A stretch of 49,009 nt of DNA. It comes from DATGJX01 sp035279385 (GTDB lineage Bacteria; Vulcanimicrobiota; Vulcanimicrobiia; Vulcanimicrobiales; Vulcanimicrobiaceae). The position numbers and the translations under genes are program-made. Shown piece by piece: positions 31,943 through 40,443 of this stretch (its first letter is position 1; each line of letters opens with the position of its first letter). The stretch covers positions 1-49,009 of the forward strand of contig DATEHZ010000131.1 of the NCBI GenBank assembly GCA_035279385.1, given 5' to 3'. The notes under the pieces were generated by a model. That model was not told where the DNA came from and did not search any database. It saw nothing but the letters and a program-made list of their open reading frames with translations.

Positions 31943-33265
31943 CTAGTTTTTTACGTCGGCGATTTTCTTGGTGAGAATCGTGATCGCGGTTTGCAGCTGT
32001 GCGTCGCGCGTGAGGTCGCCGAAACGCGCATCCTTGTTCTCCACCACAACGTAATCGGGCTCGATGCCCTTGAGGTTGATGTCGCGATTCTTCGGCGTGA
32101 GATAGTGCGCGGTCGTGATCTTGATCGCGGCGCCGTCCGGCAGCGCGGTAAGCGACTGCATCACGCCTTTTCCGAAGGTCTTCTCCCCCACCAGAACGCC
32201 GATGCCGTTGTCCTGAAGCGCACCCGCGGTGATCTCGGAAGCCGACGCCGTGTAGCGGTTCACCAGAATCGCCATCGGCTTGCGCGGCAGCGCGTCGGTT
32301 CCCGCATCGACCGTGGTCGTGTGCGAGCCGCGTTCTTCGATCGTAAGCAGGGGATTGCTGTTAATGAACTTCGAGCTGATGTCGAGCGCAGAGTTCACGT
32401 ATCCGCCGCCGTCGTCGCGGAGATCGATCACGTACGCGCGCACGTCATCCTTCTGCAGCCGATCGAGTGCCACGGCGAATTCATCCGGCGTTTCGCGGCC
32501 GAACGCGAGAATATAGACGTAGCCGACGTGCTGCGGCAGCATCTTGTAAATGACCGTCGGCGGCTGCACTTCCGAACGGATGATGTCCATCACCGGCAGT
32601 TGCTTTCCGTCGCGCAGCGCTTGAACGTGCACCACGCTTCCCGGTTTTCCCCGCAGCATGGAGCTGGCGTCGTCCGCGGTCAAGCCTTTGAGCGATTTGC
32701 CGTCGACCGTTGCGAACAGATCGCCGGTCTCCAGCCCCGCTTTTTCGGCCGGCGTGCCTGGAACGACGTACTCTGCCTGAATGTACTTGCTCGCTTCGTC
32801 CGCGCGAACGATCACACCGATGCCGGAGATCTTCTCCGGGTCGAGCGCCGCGTTGAACTGGCGGTACTCGTCCGGCGTGAAGAAGGTCGTGTAGCGATCG
32901 CCCAATGCTCTGGCCATGCCGTTGATCGCGTCGTAGGTGAGCTGCGTCTGCGAGAGGTGCAGCGAGACACCTGCCCGCGTAATGGTCGAAAGCACCTGGT
33001 TGACGTTCCCGTCCAGGCTGCCCGTATCGTGCAGCTGCGGGACGCTGATGTGCAGGTGACGCTTCGCCGCGTCATCGAGCAGCGCTTGACGCGCGCCGTC
33101 GAGCAGTCGCTGCGCATCGATTTTCGAATAATAGGTCGTGGTGAGCAGCTCGTAGCTCTGACGCAGATCTTGCGACGGATTTGTAGCCGGAGCCGCGCCG
33201 ATCGTCGTGGGGAACGCAGCAATAAGACCGATTGCCAAAGCCCAACGGCGTAAACGCCAATACAT
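31943..33265 (-). CDS. S41-family C-terminal processing protease (CtpA/Prc-like)
   Basis: A 440-residue secreted or periplasmic serine protease. A signal peptide (MYWRLRRWALAIGLIAAF) precedes a helical N-domain, then a PDZ domain around residues 145-230 (GIGVIVRADEASKYIQAEYV, GTPAEKAGLETGDLFATVDG). The peptidase domain contains DLRDDGGGYVNSALDISSKF, the catalytic Ser in RYTASASEITAGAL, and the Lys in VGEKTFGKGVMQSL. The catalytic dyad is intact. It trims the C-termini of envelope proteins in characterised species. It is divergent from copZ, with a 134-base gap. Confidence 0.94.
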   Translation of the reverse strand: MYWRLRRWALAIGLIAAFPTTIGAAPATNPSQDLRQSYELLTTTYYSKIDAQRLLDGARQALLDDAAKRHLHISVPQLHDTGSLDGNVNQVLSTITRAGVSLHLSQTQLTYDAINGMARALGDRYTTFFTPDEYRQFNAALDPEKISGIGVIVRADEASKYIQAEYVVPGTPAEKAGLETGDLFATVDGKSLKGLTADDASSMLRGKPGSVVHVQALRDGKQLPVMDIIRSEVQPPTVIYKMLPQHVGYVYILAFGRETPDEFAVALDRLQKDDVRAYVIDLRDDGGGYVNSALDISSKFINSNPLLTIEERGSHTTTVDAGTDALPRKPMAILVNRYTASASEITAGALQDNGIGVLVGEKTFGKGVMQSLTALPDGAAIKITTAHYLTPKNRDINLKGIEPDYVVVENKDARFGDLTRDAQLQTAITILTKKIADVKN

Positions 33266-33399
33266 GGGAGGGTGAAACCTCGCTTTCCAAGTCCAAGAGA
33301 ATCGCCGGCGCCGCCGTCGCCTGCCTGTGCAACGGTATAGCCTGCGGGAGGGTTCCAGCTTACGCGGGGACCGTCCCGCATCTATCGTAAACCAGGAAC

Positions 33400-33600
33400 A
33401 TGATCCAAACCATCAGTGTGACCGGCATGACGTGTCAAAATTGTGTGCGGCACGTCAGCCAAGCGTTAAATGTCTTACCCGGCGTCCGATCGGTCGAAGT
33501 CGACCTCGAGCAGGGCGCCGCTCGCCTCGACACCGAGCGCGAGATCCCGCAGACCGAGATTCGCGCCGCGCTCGACGAGGCAGGCTACGAACTCGCATGA
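33400..33600 (+). CDS. copZ: Copper chaperone CopZ (HMA domain)
   Basis: A 66-residue heavy-metal-associated domain protein, starting ISVTGMTCQNCVRHVSQAL, with the Cu(I)-binding CxxC in GMTCQNC. The remainder follows the ferredoxin-like fold (VRSVEVDLEQGAARLDTE ... ALDEAGYELA). It delivers Cu(I) to the ATPase encoded next. AGGA lies close before the ATG. The TGA overlaps the copA ATG, so the two are co-translated. I see no clear copper-regulator operator in the 134-base gap upstream. Confidence 0.94.
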   Translation: MIQTISVTGMTCQNCVRHVSQALNVLPGVRSVEVDLEQGAARLDTEREIPQTEIRAALDEAGYELA

Positions 33601-35747
33601 CCGCCACCGATACGCCGCCGGAAGTGACCGAGCTGGCGGTTTCCGGCATGACCTGCGCCTCGTGCGTGGCGCACGTCGGGCGAGCGCTGCGTAAAGTCCC
33701 GGGCGTTTCCGGCGCGCAGGTCAATCTCGCGACCGAACGCGCGGAGGTGACGCACGATCCCGGCGTCGGCGTAGACGCGCTCATCGCCGCCGTCGAAGGC
33801 GCGGGGTATAGCGCGTCCCGCGTGGAGCTCGAGAGCTCCGACGAAGACGCGCGCCGCCGCGACGAGGAGATTCGCCGCAAGCGCGGGCTGCTGATCTTCG
33901 CTTTCGCGCTCTTCGTGCCGACGCTGATCCTCGGCATGACGCCGATCGCGTTCGCCTATAAGGACTGGGTGATGTTCGCCCTGACGCTGCCGGTCTGGCT
34001 GATCGTCGGGAGCGAGTTCCATCGCGGCGCGATCTCCGCGCTGCGGCACGGAACGAGCAACATGGATACGCTGGTCTCGCTGGGCTCGACCGCCGCGTTC
34101 GGGTACTCGATCTACGGCACGCTTACCATGCAGCCGTCGTACTACGAAACGGCAAGCGCGATCGTCACGCTGGTCTTCGCCGGCAAATATTTGGAGGCCG
34201 CGGCGCGCGGCAAGAGCAATCGCGCGATTCGCGCCCTGCTCGACCTGCGTCCGCCGGTCGCACTCGTGCGTGATGCCGACGGCACCGTGCGCAAAGTCTC
34301 CGTCGAGTCCGTGCAGATCGGCGATCTGCTGGTCGTGCCGGCGGGCGAACGGATTCCGGTGGACGGCGTCGTCGTCGAAGGCAACAGCGCCATCGACGCT
34401 TCCATGCTTACGGGCGAACCAATTCCGGTTGCGGTCGGGCCGAACGACGCCCTCAAACAAGGCACGCTCAACGGCGACGGCGCGCTGGTGATGCGCGCAC
34501 AAGCCGTCGGCGCGGGAACGACGCTCGCGAAAATCGTGGACGTCGTGCGGCGCGCGCAGGGCAGCACCCCGCGCGTGCAGCGCTTGGCCGATACCGCGGC
34601 GGGCGTATTCGTTCCCGCGATTCTGATCGCGGCGGCGCTGACGTTTGCCGGCTGGCTCGTATCGCATCATCCGATTGCGCTCGCGCTCACGGCTGCGGTC
34701 GCGGTGCTCGTCGTGGCGTGTCCGTGCGCCCTCGGCCTGGCGACGCCGACGGCGATCATGGCCGCCGTCGGGGTCGGAGCGCGGCGCGGACTGCTCTTTC
34801 GCGACGCCGACGCGCTCGAACGGCTCGGCGCCGTTCGCACCGTGCTGTTCGACAAAACCGGAACGCTGACGGTCGGCAAGCCGGAGGTGCTCTCCGTGCA
34901 CGCCGCAGCACAGCGCACGCAAAACGACGTGCTGGCAATCGCGGCGGCGCTCGAACGCGCGTCGACGCACCCGCTCGCGCACGCGATCGTTCGCGCAACG
35001 CACGATCGCGGTATCGCAACGCCGCAAGCGGCGGACGTGCGCGCCTGGCGAGGCGCCGGAATCTCCGGTACGCTCGACGGCGCGACGTATTTTGCGGGCA
35101 ACGAAGGGTTCGTGCAGGAACGCGGCATCTCGCTCGACGGGTTGGCGGGCGGCGACGCTACGCGCGTCTACGTCAGCGGCGAGCGCGAACTGATCGGCGC
35201 GATCGATCTCGGCGATGCGATTCGGCCGGAAGCGCGGGACGCCGTGGCGCGGCTGCAGCGAGACGGCATTCGCGTCGAGATCGTCAGCGGCGACGCGCCC
35301 GCACCGACCGAGCGCATCGCGCAAGAACTGCATCTGGACGGTTGGCACGCGCGCGTGACTCCGGAAGGCAAAGCGGAGATCGTGCAGAGTCTGCGCGCGA
35401 AGGACGGACGCGTCGCGTTCGTCGGCGACGGTATCAACGACGCTCCCGCGCTGGCGAGCGCCGACGTGGGTTTGGCGATGGGCGGCGGCACGGAGATCGC
35501 GATCGAAACGGCGCATGCGGCGATCCTCTCGAACGATCCACGCGCCGTCGCGGCCGGTATCGAACTCTCGCGTTCGGCCCTTCGCACGATCAAGCAGAAT
35601 CTGTTCTGGGCGTTCGCCTATAACGTCGTGCTCGTGCCGCTCGCTGCGGTGGGCATCGTGCATCCCATCTTCGCCGCGGCGGCGATGGGCGCGTCAAGCC
35701 TGTTCGTCGTCGGCAACTCGCTGCTGCTGCAGCGCAAGCGCGCCTAG
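33597..35747 (+). CDS. copA: P1B-type Cu(I)-exporting ATPase
   Basis: A 716-residue copper pump that expels Cu(I) using ATP. One N-terminal HMA domain carries SGMTCASCVAHVGRAL. The membrane metal site is CPCALGLATP (Cys375-Pro-Cys377). The phosphorylated residue is Asp419 in FDKTGTLTVG. The actuator has MLTGEPIPV and the nucleotide domain has HPLAHAI; GDGINDAPALASADVGLAMG completes the hinge. I chose ATG 33597, overlapping the copZ stop; the frame is open further upstream but lacks homology there. The last 54 bases overlap the convergent DMT transporter gene. Confidence 0.96.
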   Translation: MTATDTPPEVTELAVSGMTCASCVAHVGRALRKVPGVSGAQVNLATERAEVTHDPGVGVDALIAAVEGAGYSASRVELESSDEDARRRDEEIRRKRGLLIFAFALFVPTLILGMTPIAFAYKDWVMFALTLPVWLIVGSEFHRGAISALRHGTSNMDTLVSLGSTAAFGYSIYGTLTMQPSYYETASAIVTLVFAGKYLEAAARGKSNRAIRALLDLRPPVALVRDADGTVRKVSVESVQIGDLLVVPAGERIPVDGVVVEGNSAIDASMLTGEPIPVAVGPNDALKQGTLNGDGALVMRAQAVGAGTTLAKIVDVVRRAQGSTPRVQRLADTAAGVFVPAILIAAALTFAGWLVSHHPIALALTAAVAVLVVACPCALGLATPTAIMAAVGVGARRGLLFRDADALERLGAVRTVLFDKTGTLTVGKPEVLSVHAAAQRTQNDVLAIAAALERASTHPLAHAIVRATHDRGIATPQAADVRAWRGAGISGTLDGATYFAGNEGFVQERGISLDGLAGGDATRVYVSGERELIGAIDLGDAIRPEARDAVARLQRDGIRVEIVSGDAPAPTERIAQELHLDGWHARVTPEGKAEIVQSLRAKDGRVAFVGDGINDAPALASADVGLAMGGGTEIAIETAHAAILSNDPRAVAAGIELSRSALRTIKQNLFWAFAYNVVLVPLAAVGIVHPIFAAAAMGASSLFVVGNSLLLQRKRA

Positions 35748-36587
35748 CGCGACGATCACCAGGCCCATACCGATCGCTTCGGAGGAACTCGGCACTTCGC
35801 CGAGTTGCAGCCAGGCGGCGATAATGCCGACGACGGGGTTCGCCAGCGTTCCCATGCTCGCGTCGCGCGCGGGCAAATGCTGCAGAACGAACACCCACAG
35901 CACGTACGCCGCCGCCGAGGCGCCGATCGCGTTATAGGCGAGCGCGGCGACGTAAACCGCGGTCCAGTGCGTTGCATGCTCCGGTACGGCCGCAGCGGCT
36001 ATCGCGACGGCGATGCCGCCGAAGAGCATTTGCCACGTCGTCAGATTCAAGACGTCGACCGTGCCTTCACGCTGAACGCGCTTGCTGATGATGACGCCCA
36101 CGGCCCACGAAACGCCGGCGAGCAGCGCGAGCGTATCGGCAAAGAGCGATGCGTGCGCCTGCCGCACATCGAGAATGAGGATGATACCCGCGAGTGCGAT
36201 TGCAAGCGCGGCGATCTGCGCGGTGCGCAGACGCTCGCCGAGCAGCGGCCATCCCGCGATTGCTACCCACAGCGGCATGGTGTAGGAAAGCACCGCAACT
36301 TTGCCCGCACCGGAGATCAGCACGGCCAAGGTCGCGAGCGCGACGAAGCCGCCGGATTGAAAGAGTCCTATCCAAACGAACGGCCAGAAGCGCTGCGGTC
36401 TCAGCGGCTTGCGAAATACCAGCAGCGCAACGAACAGCACGGCTGCACCCAGCAGCATGCGCAGGGCGGCAAATTCGATCGGCGGAGCGTACTGCACCGC
36501 GATCTTCATGACGACCCAGTTGTAGCCCCAAAGCAACGCCAGCGCCGCAAGGGCAACGTACGCCAAACTGCGAGTGTCTCGCCGCAT
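35694..36587 (-). CDS. EamA-family (DMT) transporter
   Basis: A 297-residue drug/metabolite-type exporter with ten hydrophobic segments forming two five-helix EamA repeats: first repeat SLAYVALAALALLWGYNWVV to VLSYTMPLWVAIAGWPLLGE, second repeat LALLAGVSWAVGVIISKR to ASMGTLANPVVGIIAAWLQLG. Substrate unknown; relatives export amino acids or metabolites. The stop at 35694 lies inside the end of copA on the other strand, so both transcripts would share 54 complementary bases. It is not evidently linked to copper. Confidence 0.92.
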   Translation of the reverse strand: MRRDTRSLAYVALAALALLWGYNWVVMKIAVQYAPPIEFAALRMLLGAAVLFVALLVFRKPLRPQRFWPFVWIGLFQSGGFVALATLAVLISGAGKVAVLSYTMPLWVAIAGWPLLGERLRTAQIAALAIALAGIILILDVRQAHASLFADTLALLAGVSWAVGVIISKRVQREGTVDVLNLTTWQMLFGGIAVAIAAAAVPEHATHWTAVYVAALAYNAIGASAAAYVLWVFVLQHLPARDASMGTLANPVVGIIAAWLQLGEVPSSSEAIGMGLVIVALGALALQQQRVADDEQA

Positions 36588-36679
36588 AAAACGGCGGCGA
36601 CGTTAGTCTCCGACATGGCGAGAACCTGCCGAGCTCTAGTCGCTTGACGCGTCGCGCGGCCGGGAAAAGAATAAAAGTC

Positions 36680-36964
36680 GTGTCCGATCCCACTATCGTC
36701 AAACTACAAGGCGAATACGACATCGCCCGGCGCGAGGAGCTGGATCAGCTGCTGGACCGGTACGGAGATATGGAGCCGCTCGCTCTGGATCTGCGCGATG
36801 TGCGCAGCATCGATAGCGCGGCAATTCGCGCGCTCGTGCGTTTTCAGCGCGCTCGCAAAGAAGCCGGGCGAACGCCGATCGTGCTGCTCAAACCCTCACC
36901 CGCGGTGCGCGTCGTCATCGAAAAGGTCGAGTTGGATCACTCGTTCGAGATTCGCGACGATTAA
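36680..36964 (+). CDS. STAS-domain anti-sigma factor antagonist
   Basis: A 94-residue single STAS domain of the RsbV/SpoIIAA type. The phosphorylation segment is VRSIDSAAIRALVRFQ, with the conserved Asp-Ser. It begins IVKLQGEYDIARREELDQLL. I chose GTG 36680; a TTG at 36644 would add 12 basic residues. In related systems the unphosphorylated form binds an anti-sigma factor and frees the sigma factor; PP2C phosphatases such as the one at 29973 activate it. It converges on a second STAS gene, with both stop codons sharing TTAA at 36961-36964. Confidence 0.88.
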   Translation: MSDPTIVKLQGEYDIARREELDQLLDRYGDMEPLALDLRDVRSIDSAAIRALVRFQRARKEAGRTPIVLLKPSPAVRVVIEKVELDHSFEIRDD

Positions 36965-37254
36965 GCCACGTCGAACAGGTTGTCCAAGCACGTAATCGTC
37001 AAGAGGCGGCGCATCTGGGCGCTGCTGCCGACAATCCGAATACAGGCTTCACCGCCGTGGCGGCGCATGTTTTTGTGCAGCGCGATGAGCGCGTTGAACA
37101 GCGTCGTACCGGCGTACGTCACATCCGAAAGGTCGATCACGGCCGCGTCCGCGTCTTCGGCCTCGGAGAGCAGCCGCTTGAGCGCGCGCGCAGAGCTGAC
37201 GTCGATGTCGCCGTGCAGGGAAACCGTAACAGCGCCGCTGCGTAAGGGCTCCAT
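36961..37254 (-). CDS. Second STAS-domain protein (Thr at the phosphorylation site)
   Basis: A 97-residue STAS protein, starting MEPLRSGAVTVSLHGDIDVS. The segment that normally carries Asp-Ser reads LSDVTYAGTTLFNALIALHK, so Thr stands where Ser is usual, as in RsbR-like proteins. The central AAVIDLSDV strand and the C-terminal helix are standard. It may be an RsbV paralogue with altered kinase specificity. It lies tail to tail with the other STAS gene. Confidence 0.85.
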   Translation of the reverse strand: MEPLRSGAVTVSLHGDIDVSSARALKRLLSEAEDADAAVIDLSDVTYAGTTLFNALIALHKNMRRHGGEACIRIVGSSAQMRRLLTITCLDNLFDVA

Positions 37255-37352
37255 AAAGGTAGACTACGCCCGCCGGGTTACGAAATGATGAAAAAGTTGA
37301 GAATGCGTTAGGACGCGCACCTTTACACAGTTTCCGACGATACTTAAGGTGT

Positions 37353-38495
37353 ATGACGAGGAAAAGCCGCCGGACGGGTGCAGGCGATTCGAGCCTGCTC
37401 TGGGCCGCGGCGCCGGCCGGCGTGCTGCTATTTGCCATGCTGATTGCCGGAATCTGGCAATTTGGGCAGGTGCAGCGCGGCGTCGACCGTCAAGCGCTGC
37501 TCAGCAAGGCCGCGGACGCCCAGCGCGACCGCCTCTTGCAGATCGTTAATGAAGAATCGGGTGTGCGAGGCTACGTAGCTACCGGCGATCCCGTCTATCT
37601 GCAAATTTACTACGCGTCGCAAGAGCAGTGGGTGCGTGATGCTGCAGCCGTCGAACGCACGCGCTTCGCGATACCGCGTCTGCAGACACGCATCATGCGT
37701 TCGATGATCGCCGCACAAGACGTGCAAGCGTATTTCCGCAAAGAGATCGGGCTGATGCGCGCCGGGCACACCGAGCGGGCCAAGCGCGGTCTCTCGGAAG
37801 GAAAAGTGCTCTTCGATCGCCTTCGCGCGCTCGATACGGCGGTGCAGAAAGACGCGACCGCGGAACTGCGATTGCAGCGCGCACGCACGCGGCTGCTCGC
37901 ACGAATCGGTTTCGTCGGCGGAATCGTGGTCTGCGCGATCATGCTGGTTTGGGCCGCGGCGTTCGCGCTCGTCGTGCGCAGATCGAAAATCTATCGGTTG
38001 ACGGCGCTTCGCGATTCGTTGACCGGCGCACAAAACCGCCGCGGCGCGATCGCCGCCATCGATGCGGAGGTCGGCGCGGCCCGTCCGCAGAGTTTCGGAC
38101 TCATCTTCATCGATTTGGACGGATTCAAGAAGATCAACGACGTCTACGGGCACGCAACGGGCGACGCGATCCTGCGCGGCGTCGCAAACCGTCTGCACGC
38201 GCAGGTTCGCGGCGGCGACGTCATTTGCCGGCTCGGCGGCGACGAGTTCGTCTGCCTCATCTCTTCACCGGCCTCGAACGAGGAAGTGCGGGCCATCGCG
38301 CAGCGCCTTCGCAAAGCGGTGTGCTATCCGTATGAAGTGGGCTCGGATAGTTACGTCGTCGGCTGCAGCGTCGGCGTAAGCATGTATCCGCAGCACGGCA
38401 TGACGCCCGAAGCGCTGCTGGCGCGAGCCGACAAGGCGATGTACGCCGCAAAGGCAAGCGGCGGCGGCGTCATTCACGCAGACGCGCACGCGTGA
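37353..38495 (+). CDS. Membrane diguanylate cyclase with CHASE3 sensor
   Basis: A 380-residue membrane-bound enzyme making cyclic di-GMP. An N-terminal helix (SLLWAAAPAGVLLFAMLIAG) and a second one at ~190-210 (IGFVGGIVVCAIMLVWAAAF) flank an external all-helical CHASE3-type sensor with NEESGVRGYVATGD. The GGDEF domain follows: LTGAQNRRGAIAAI, LIFIDLDGFKKINDVYGHAT, an active RLGGDEFVCL and VGVSMYPQHG. No inhibitory RxxD site is obvious before the signature. It lies just beyond the STAS pair and has its own 98-base upstream gap. Confidence 0.93.
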   Translation: MTRKSRRTGAGDSSLLWAAAPAGVLLFAMLIAGIWQFGQVQRGVDRQALLSKAADAQRDRLLQIVNEESGVRGYVATGDPVYLQIYYASQEQWVRDAAAVERTRFAIPRLQTRIMRSMIAAQDVQAYFRKEIGLMRAGHTERAKRGLSEGKVLFDRLRALDTAVQKDATAELRLQRARTRLLARIGFVGGIVVCAIMLVWAAAFALVVRRSKIYRLTALRDSLTGAQNRRGAIAAIDAEVGAARPQSFGLIFIDLDGFKKINDVYGHATGDAILRGVANRLHAQVRGGDVICRLGGDEFVCLISSPASNEEVRAIAQRLRKAVCYPYEVGSDSYVVGCSVGVSMYPQHGMTPEALLARADKAMYAAKASGGGVIHADAHA

Positions 38496-38507
38496 AAAGA
38501 GCCGGCG

Positions 38508-39182
38508 CTAGTCGCCGGTAACGTGCCAGAACGGCTGCGGCAACTCCAAACGCCGGAAGATCGCGTTCATTTCCGGAACCGAACGGCGCCGCCATTGCGG
38601 ATCCCGCCGATCCTCCGCATACCATGCGTGCGCGAGCTGCCAGGTCTTGGCCATCGTCAGAATCGACCCCGGCTCGCGATGATAACGCTCGCGCCAGCGC
38701 TTCGCATGCGCTTCGTCGCAGAACGCCAGCTGCGTCGAGCACGTGAACCGGATGTCGTCCCACATGCGCTCGGCCGGAATGAGGAACTGCGCGACGTAAT
38801 CTTCTTCACTCAGCAGTTTGCCGCGCACCACTTCCAGGCGAATATGATGCAGGCAGAACGCACACACCGTTTCGATAACGGTGTCTTTTCCGCTCATCGC
38901 GGCAACGCCTAGCGCATCCCAAATGCAGAATCCGCGCGTCCGCACTTCTGCGAACGACACGTCGAATATGGTCGGTACGTTCGAGAACGGATGCGCGGCG
39001 ATCAGTTCGCCGTCCTCGCACAATACGATGTGGTGCTGCGCATGCAACTGCCGCATGAGCGCCAGGACCGAACGCGCATCGCCGCCGACTTCTTGCGCGA
39101 TGCGTTCGACCGCGGGCGCGCAACCCTCGCGTAAAAACGCACCGTATATTGCGGCTCGAACCTGCCATGCCTCGGCCGTCAT
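38508..39182 (-). CDS. Alkylmercury lyase (MerB)-like protein
   Basis: A 224-residue protein resembling organomercurial lyase, which cleaves carbon-mercury bonds. An N-terminal winged-helix segment (AVERIAQEVGGDARSVLALM) precedes the catalytic core. FCIWDALGVAAMSG matches the MerB WCALDTLIFPALIG segment, so Cys96 and Asp99 have counterparts. IRFTCSTQLAFCDEAHAKRW matches the Cys159 region. VETVC-type cysteines follow the first motif, as in MerB. All three catalytic residues therefore seem present, although overall identity looks low. No merA, merR or merT is nearby. Some MerB relatives may act on other substrates. Confidence 0.72.
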   Translation of the reverse strand: MTAEAWQVRAAIYGAFLREGCAPAVERIAQEVGGDARSVLALMRQLHAQHHIVLCEDGELIAAHPFSNVPTIFDVSFAEVRTRGFCIWDALGVAAMSGKDTVIETVCAFCLHHIRLEVVRGKLLSEEDYVAQFLIPAERMWDDIRFTCSTQLAFCDEAHAKRWRERYHREPGSILTMAKTWQLAHAWYAEDRRDPQWRRRSVPEMNAIFRRLELPQPFWHVTGD

Positions 39183-39286
39183 AGGCGCTATGTTCCCACG
39201 CCGCGCCGCGGTGCTCGGCCGTGCCTGGCGCTTGCTTCCTACGCGCAGTATCGAGATAACGCGCGCCGAACGTCCATTGTGTGAAC

Positions 39287-39721
39287 ATGTGGGCCGCCGT
39301 GGCGCTCGCCGCCGCGATCGCGCGCGTGAATCAGCCGGCTCCGCTTTTCTTGCTCGATACGCTCGACGGCAAGACGCTCTCGCACGCGGATCTCGCCGGA
39401 CGCACCACCTACATCAACGTCTTCGCAACGTGGTGTCCGCCCTGCCAAAGTGAGATTCCGCGCTTGGTCGAGGCGGCACGCCGGCATCCGGACGTGCGCT
39501 TTGTCTTCGTCGACGAGCAAGAGTCGCCGTCGGCCGTCAAACGTTTCGTTCGGCGATTCGGCATTCACGGCGTGGTCGCGATCGATCAAGGGCAATTCGC
39601 AGCGACGTACGGAGCGCTGCCGATTCCCGAAAGCATCCTGATCGACAAGCGCGGCGTCGTGCGCATGATCTATCGCGGCCCGATTCCCCAGCCGCTATTG
39701 CAAAAGGTTTTAGGACCATGA
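39287..39721 (+). CDS. TlpA-like thioredoxin-fold oxidoreductase
   Basis: A 144-residue exported thioredoxin-like protein. MWAAVALAAAIARV is a short signal or anchor; an alternative GTG start lies two codons upstream. The core has LSHADLAGRTTYINVFATW followed by CPPC, a classical TlpA/ResA redox site. The cis-proline segment is GALPIPESILIDKRGVV. It probably reduces disulfides outside the membrane, supplied by a CcdA-type protein such as that at 12615 (inference). Its stop overlaps the next gene. Confidence 0.9.
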   Translation: MWAAVALAAAIARVNQPAPLFLLDTLDGKTLSHADLAGRTTYINVFATWCPPCQSEIPRLVEAARRHPDVRFVFVDEQESPSAVKRFVRRFGIHGVVAIDQGQFAATYGALPIPESILIDKRGVVRMIYRGPIPQPLLQKVLGP

Positions 39722-40440
39722 AACGCACGGAGTTTCTCGCGCTCGGCACGAGCGCATGCGCGGTTTCGCTCTTTCCGCTCGGCGCCCTCGCGTGGCAGCC
39801 GTACGCCGTGCTTCCTGCGGCGCGCGCAGGCCTGTGGATTCGCTACGTCATGGGCTTCGGCGTGCCGTATCAAAAGCAGATCGGGTTCGGCATCGAGCGC
39901 ACGCCGATTTCAGAGCGGTACTTCATCGAAACGCAAGTCGGCATGCCCGGCGGATCCTGCAATCCGAACACGATGAAGAAAGCCTATCTGCGCACGCGCA
40001 CGTTCGGCAACCTGACGCAAGTCTACGGCATCGAAGCGTACGTTTCACGTTCGAGCACGCTCGTGATGCTCGATCAGGATCAGCCGCCGCCGCTGCGGCT
40101 GCTGGACAGCGTGCATCTTTATCCGAAGCGCGGCGCGGCGGTTACAAAGAACGTGGCGTCGACCGTGAGCGTACCGCGGCACGCGGCGCACCAATCCGAG
40201 AACAGCATCGTCGTTGCGAAGACCGCCGTGGATTGCACGCAGTGCTCCGCGCGCTTCGACGATCCGCTGCTCAAGGAACTCGAAATGTGGACGTCGTCCG
40301 ATCTTCCGCTCGGCGTCGGAAAGATGCGCGCGCGCGTTGCCGGTATGCCGCCCTTCGAGCTGACAATCGATTCCTACGGATTCGATTTCCACACGGGTAT
40401 CGGCGAATCGCTCGACGCCGTGCGAGCGCAGCAAAGCTGA
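39718..40440 (+). CDS. Secreted hypothetical protein coupled to the TlpA-like gene
   Basis: A 240-residue exported protein of unknown family. The signal peptide is MKRTEFLALGTSACAVSLFP followed by LGALAW. The mature part is mostly beta (GLWIRYVMGFGVPYQKQIGF, YFIETQVGMPGG) and has cysteines in GGSCNP and a CxxC in AVDCTQCSARFDD, plausible targets for the thioredoxin encoded just upstream, whose stop overlaps this ATG. It has no membrane segment beyond the signal. Confidence 0.72.
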   Translation: MKRTEFLALGTSACAVSLFPLGALAWQPYAVLPAARAGLWIRYVMGFGVPYQKQIGFGIERTPISERYFIETQVGMPGGSCNPNTMKKAYLRTRTFGNLTQVYGIEAYVSRSSTLVMLDQDQPPPLRLLDSVHLYPKRGAAVTKNVASTVSVPRHAAHQSENSIVVAKTAVDCTQCSARFDDPLLKELEMWTSSDLPLGVGKMRARVAGMPPFELTIDSYGFDFHTGIGESLDAVRAQQS

Positions 40441-40443
40441 CGC

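Noticed and set aside
33585..35663. 692-codon open frame opposite copA
   Set aside because: Antisense shadow of a clear P1B ATPase; low-complexity Arg/Asp-rich translation.
37289..37345. TTGAGA ... TTTACA as a promoter for the CHASE3-GGDEF gene
   Set aside because: Spacing is 19 bases and the -10 match is only three of six.
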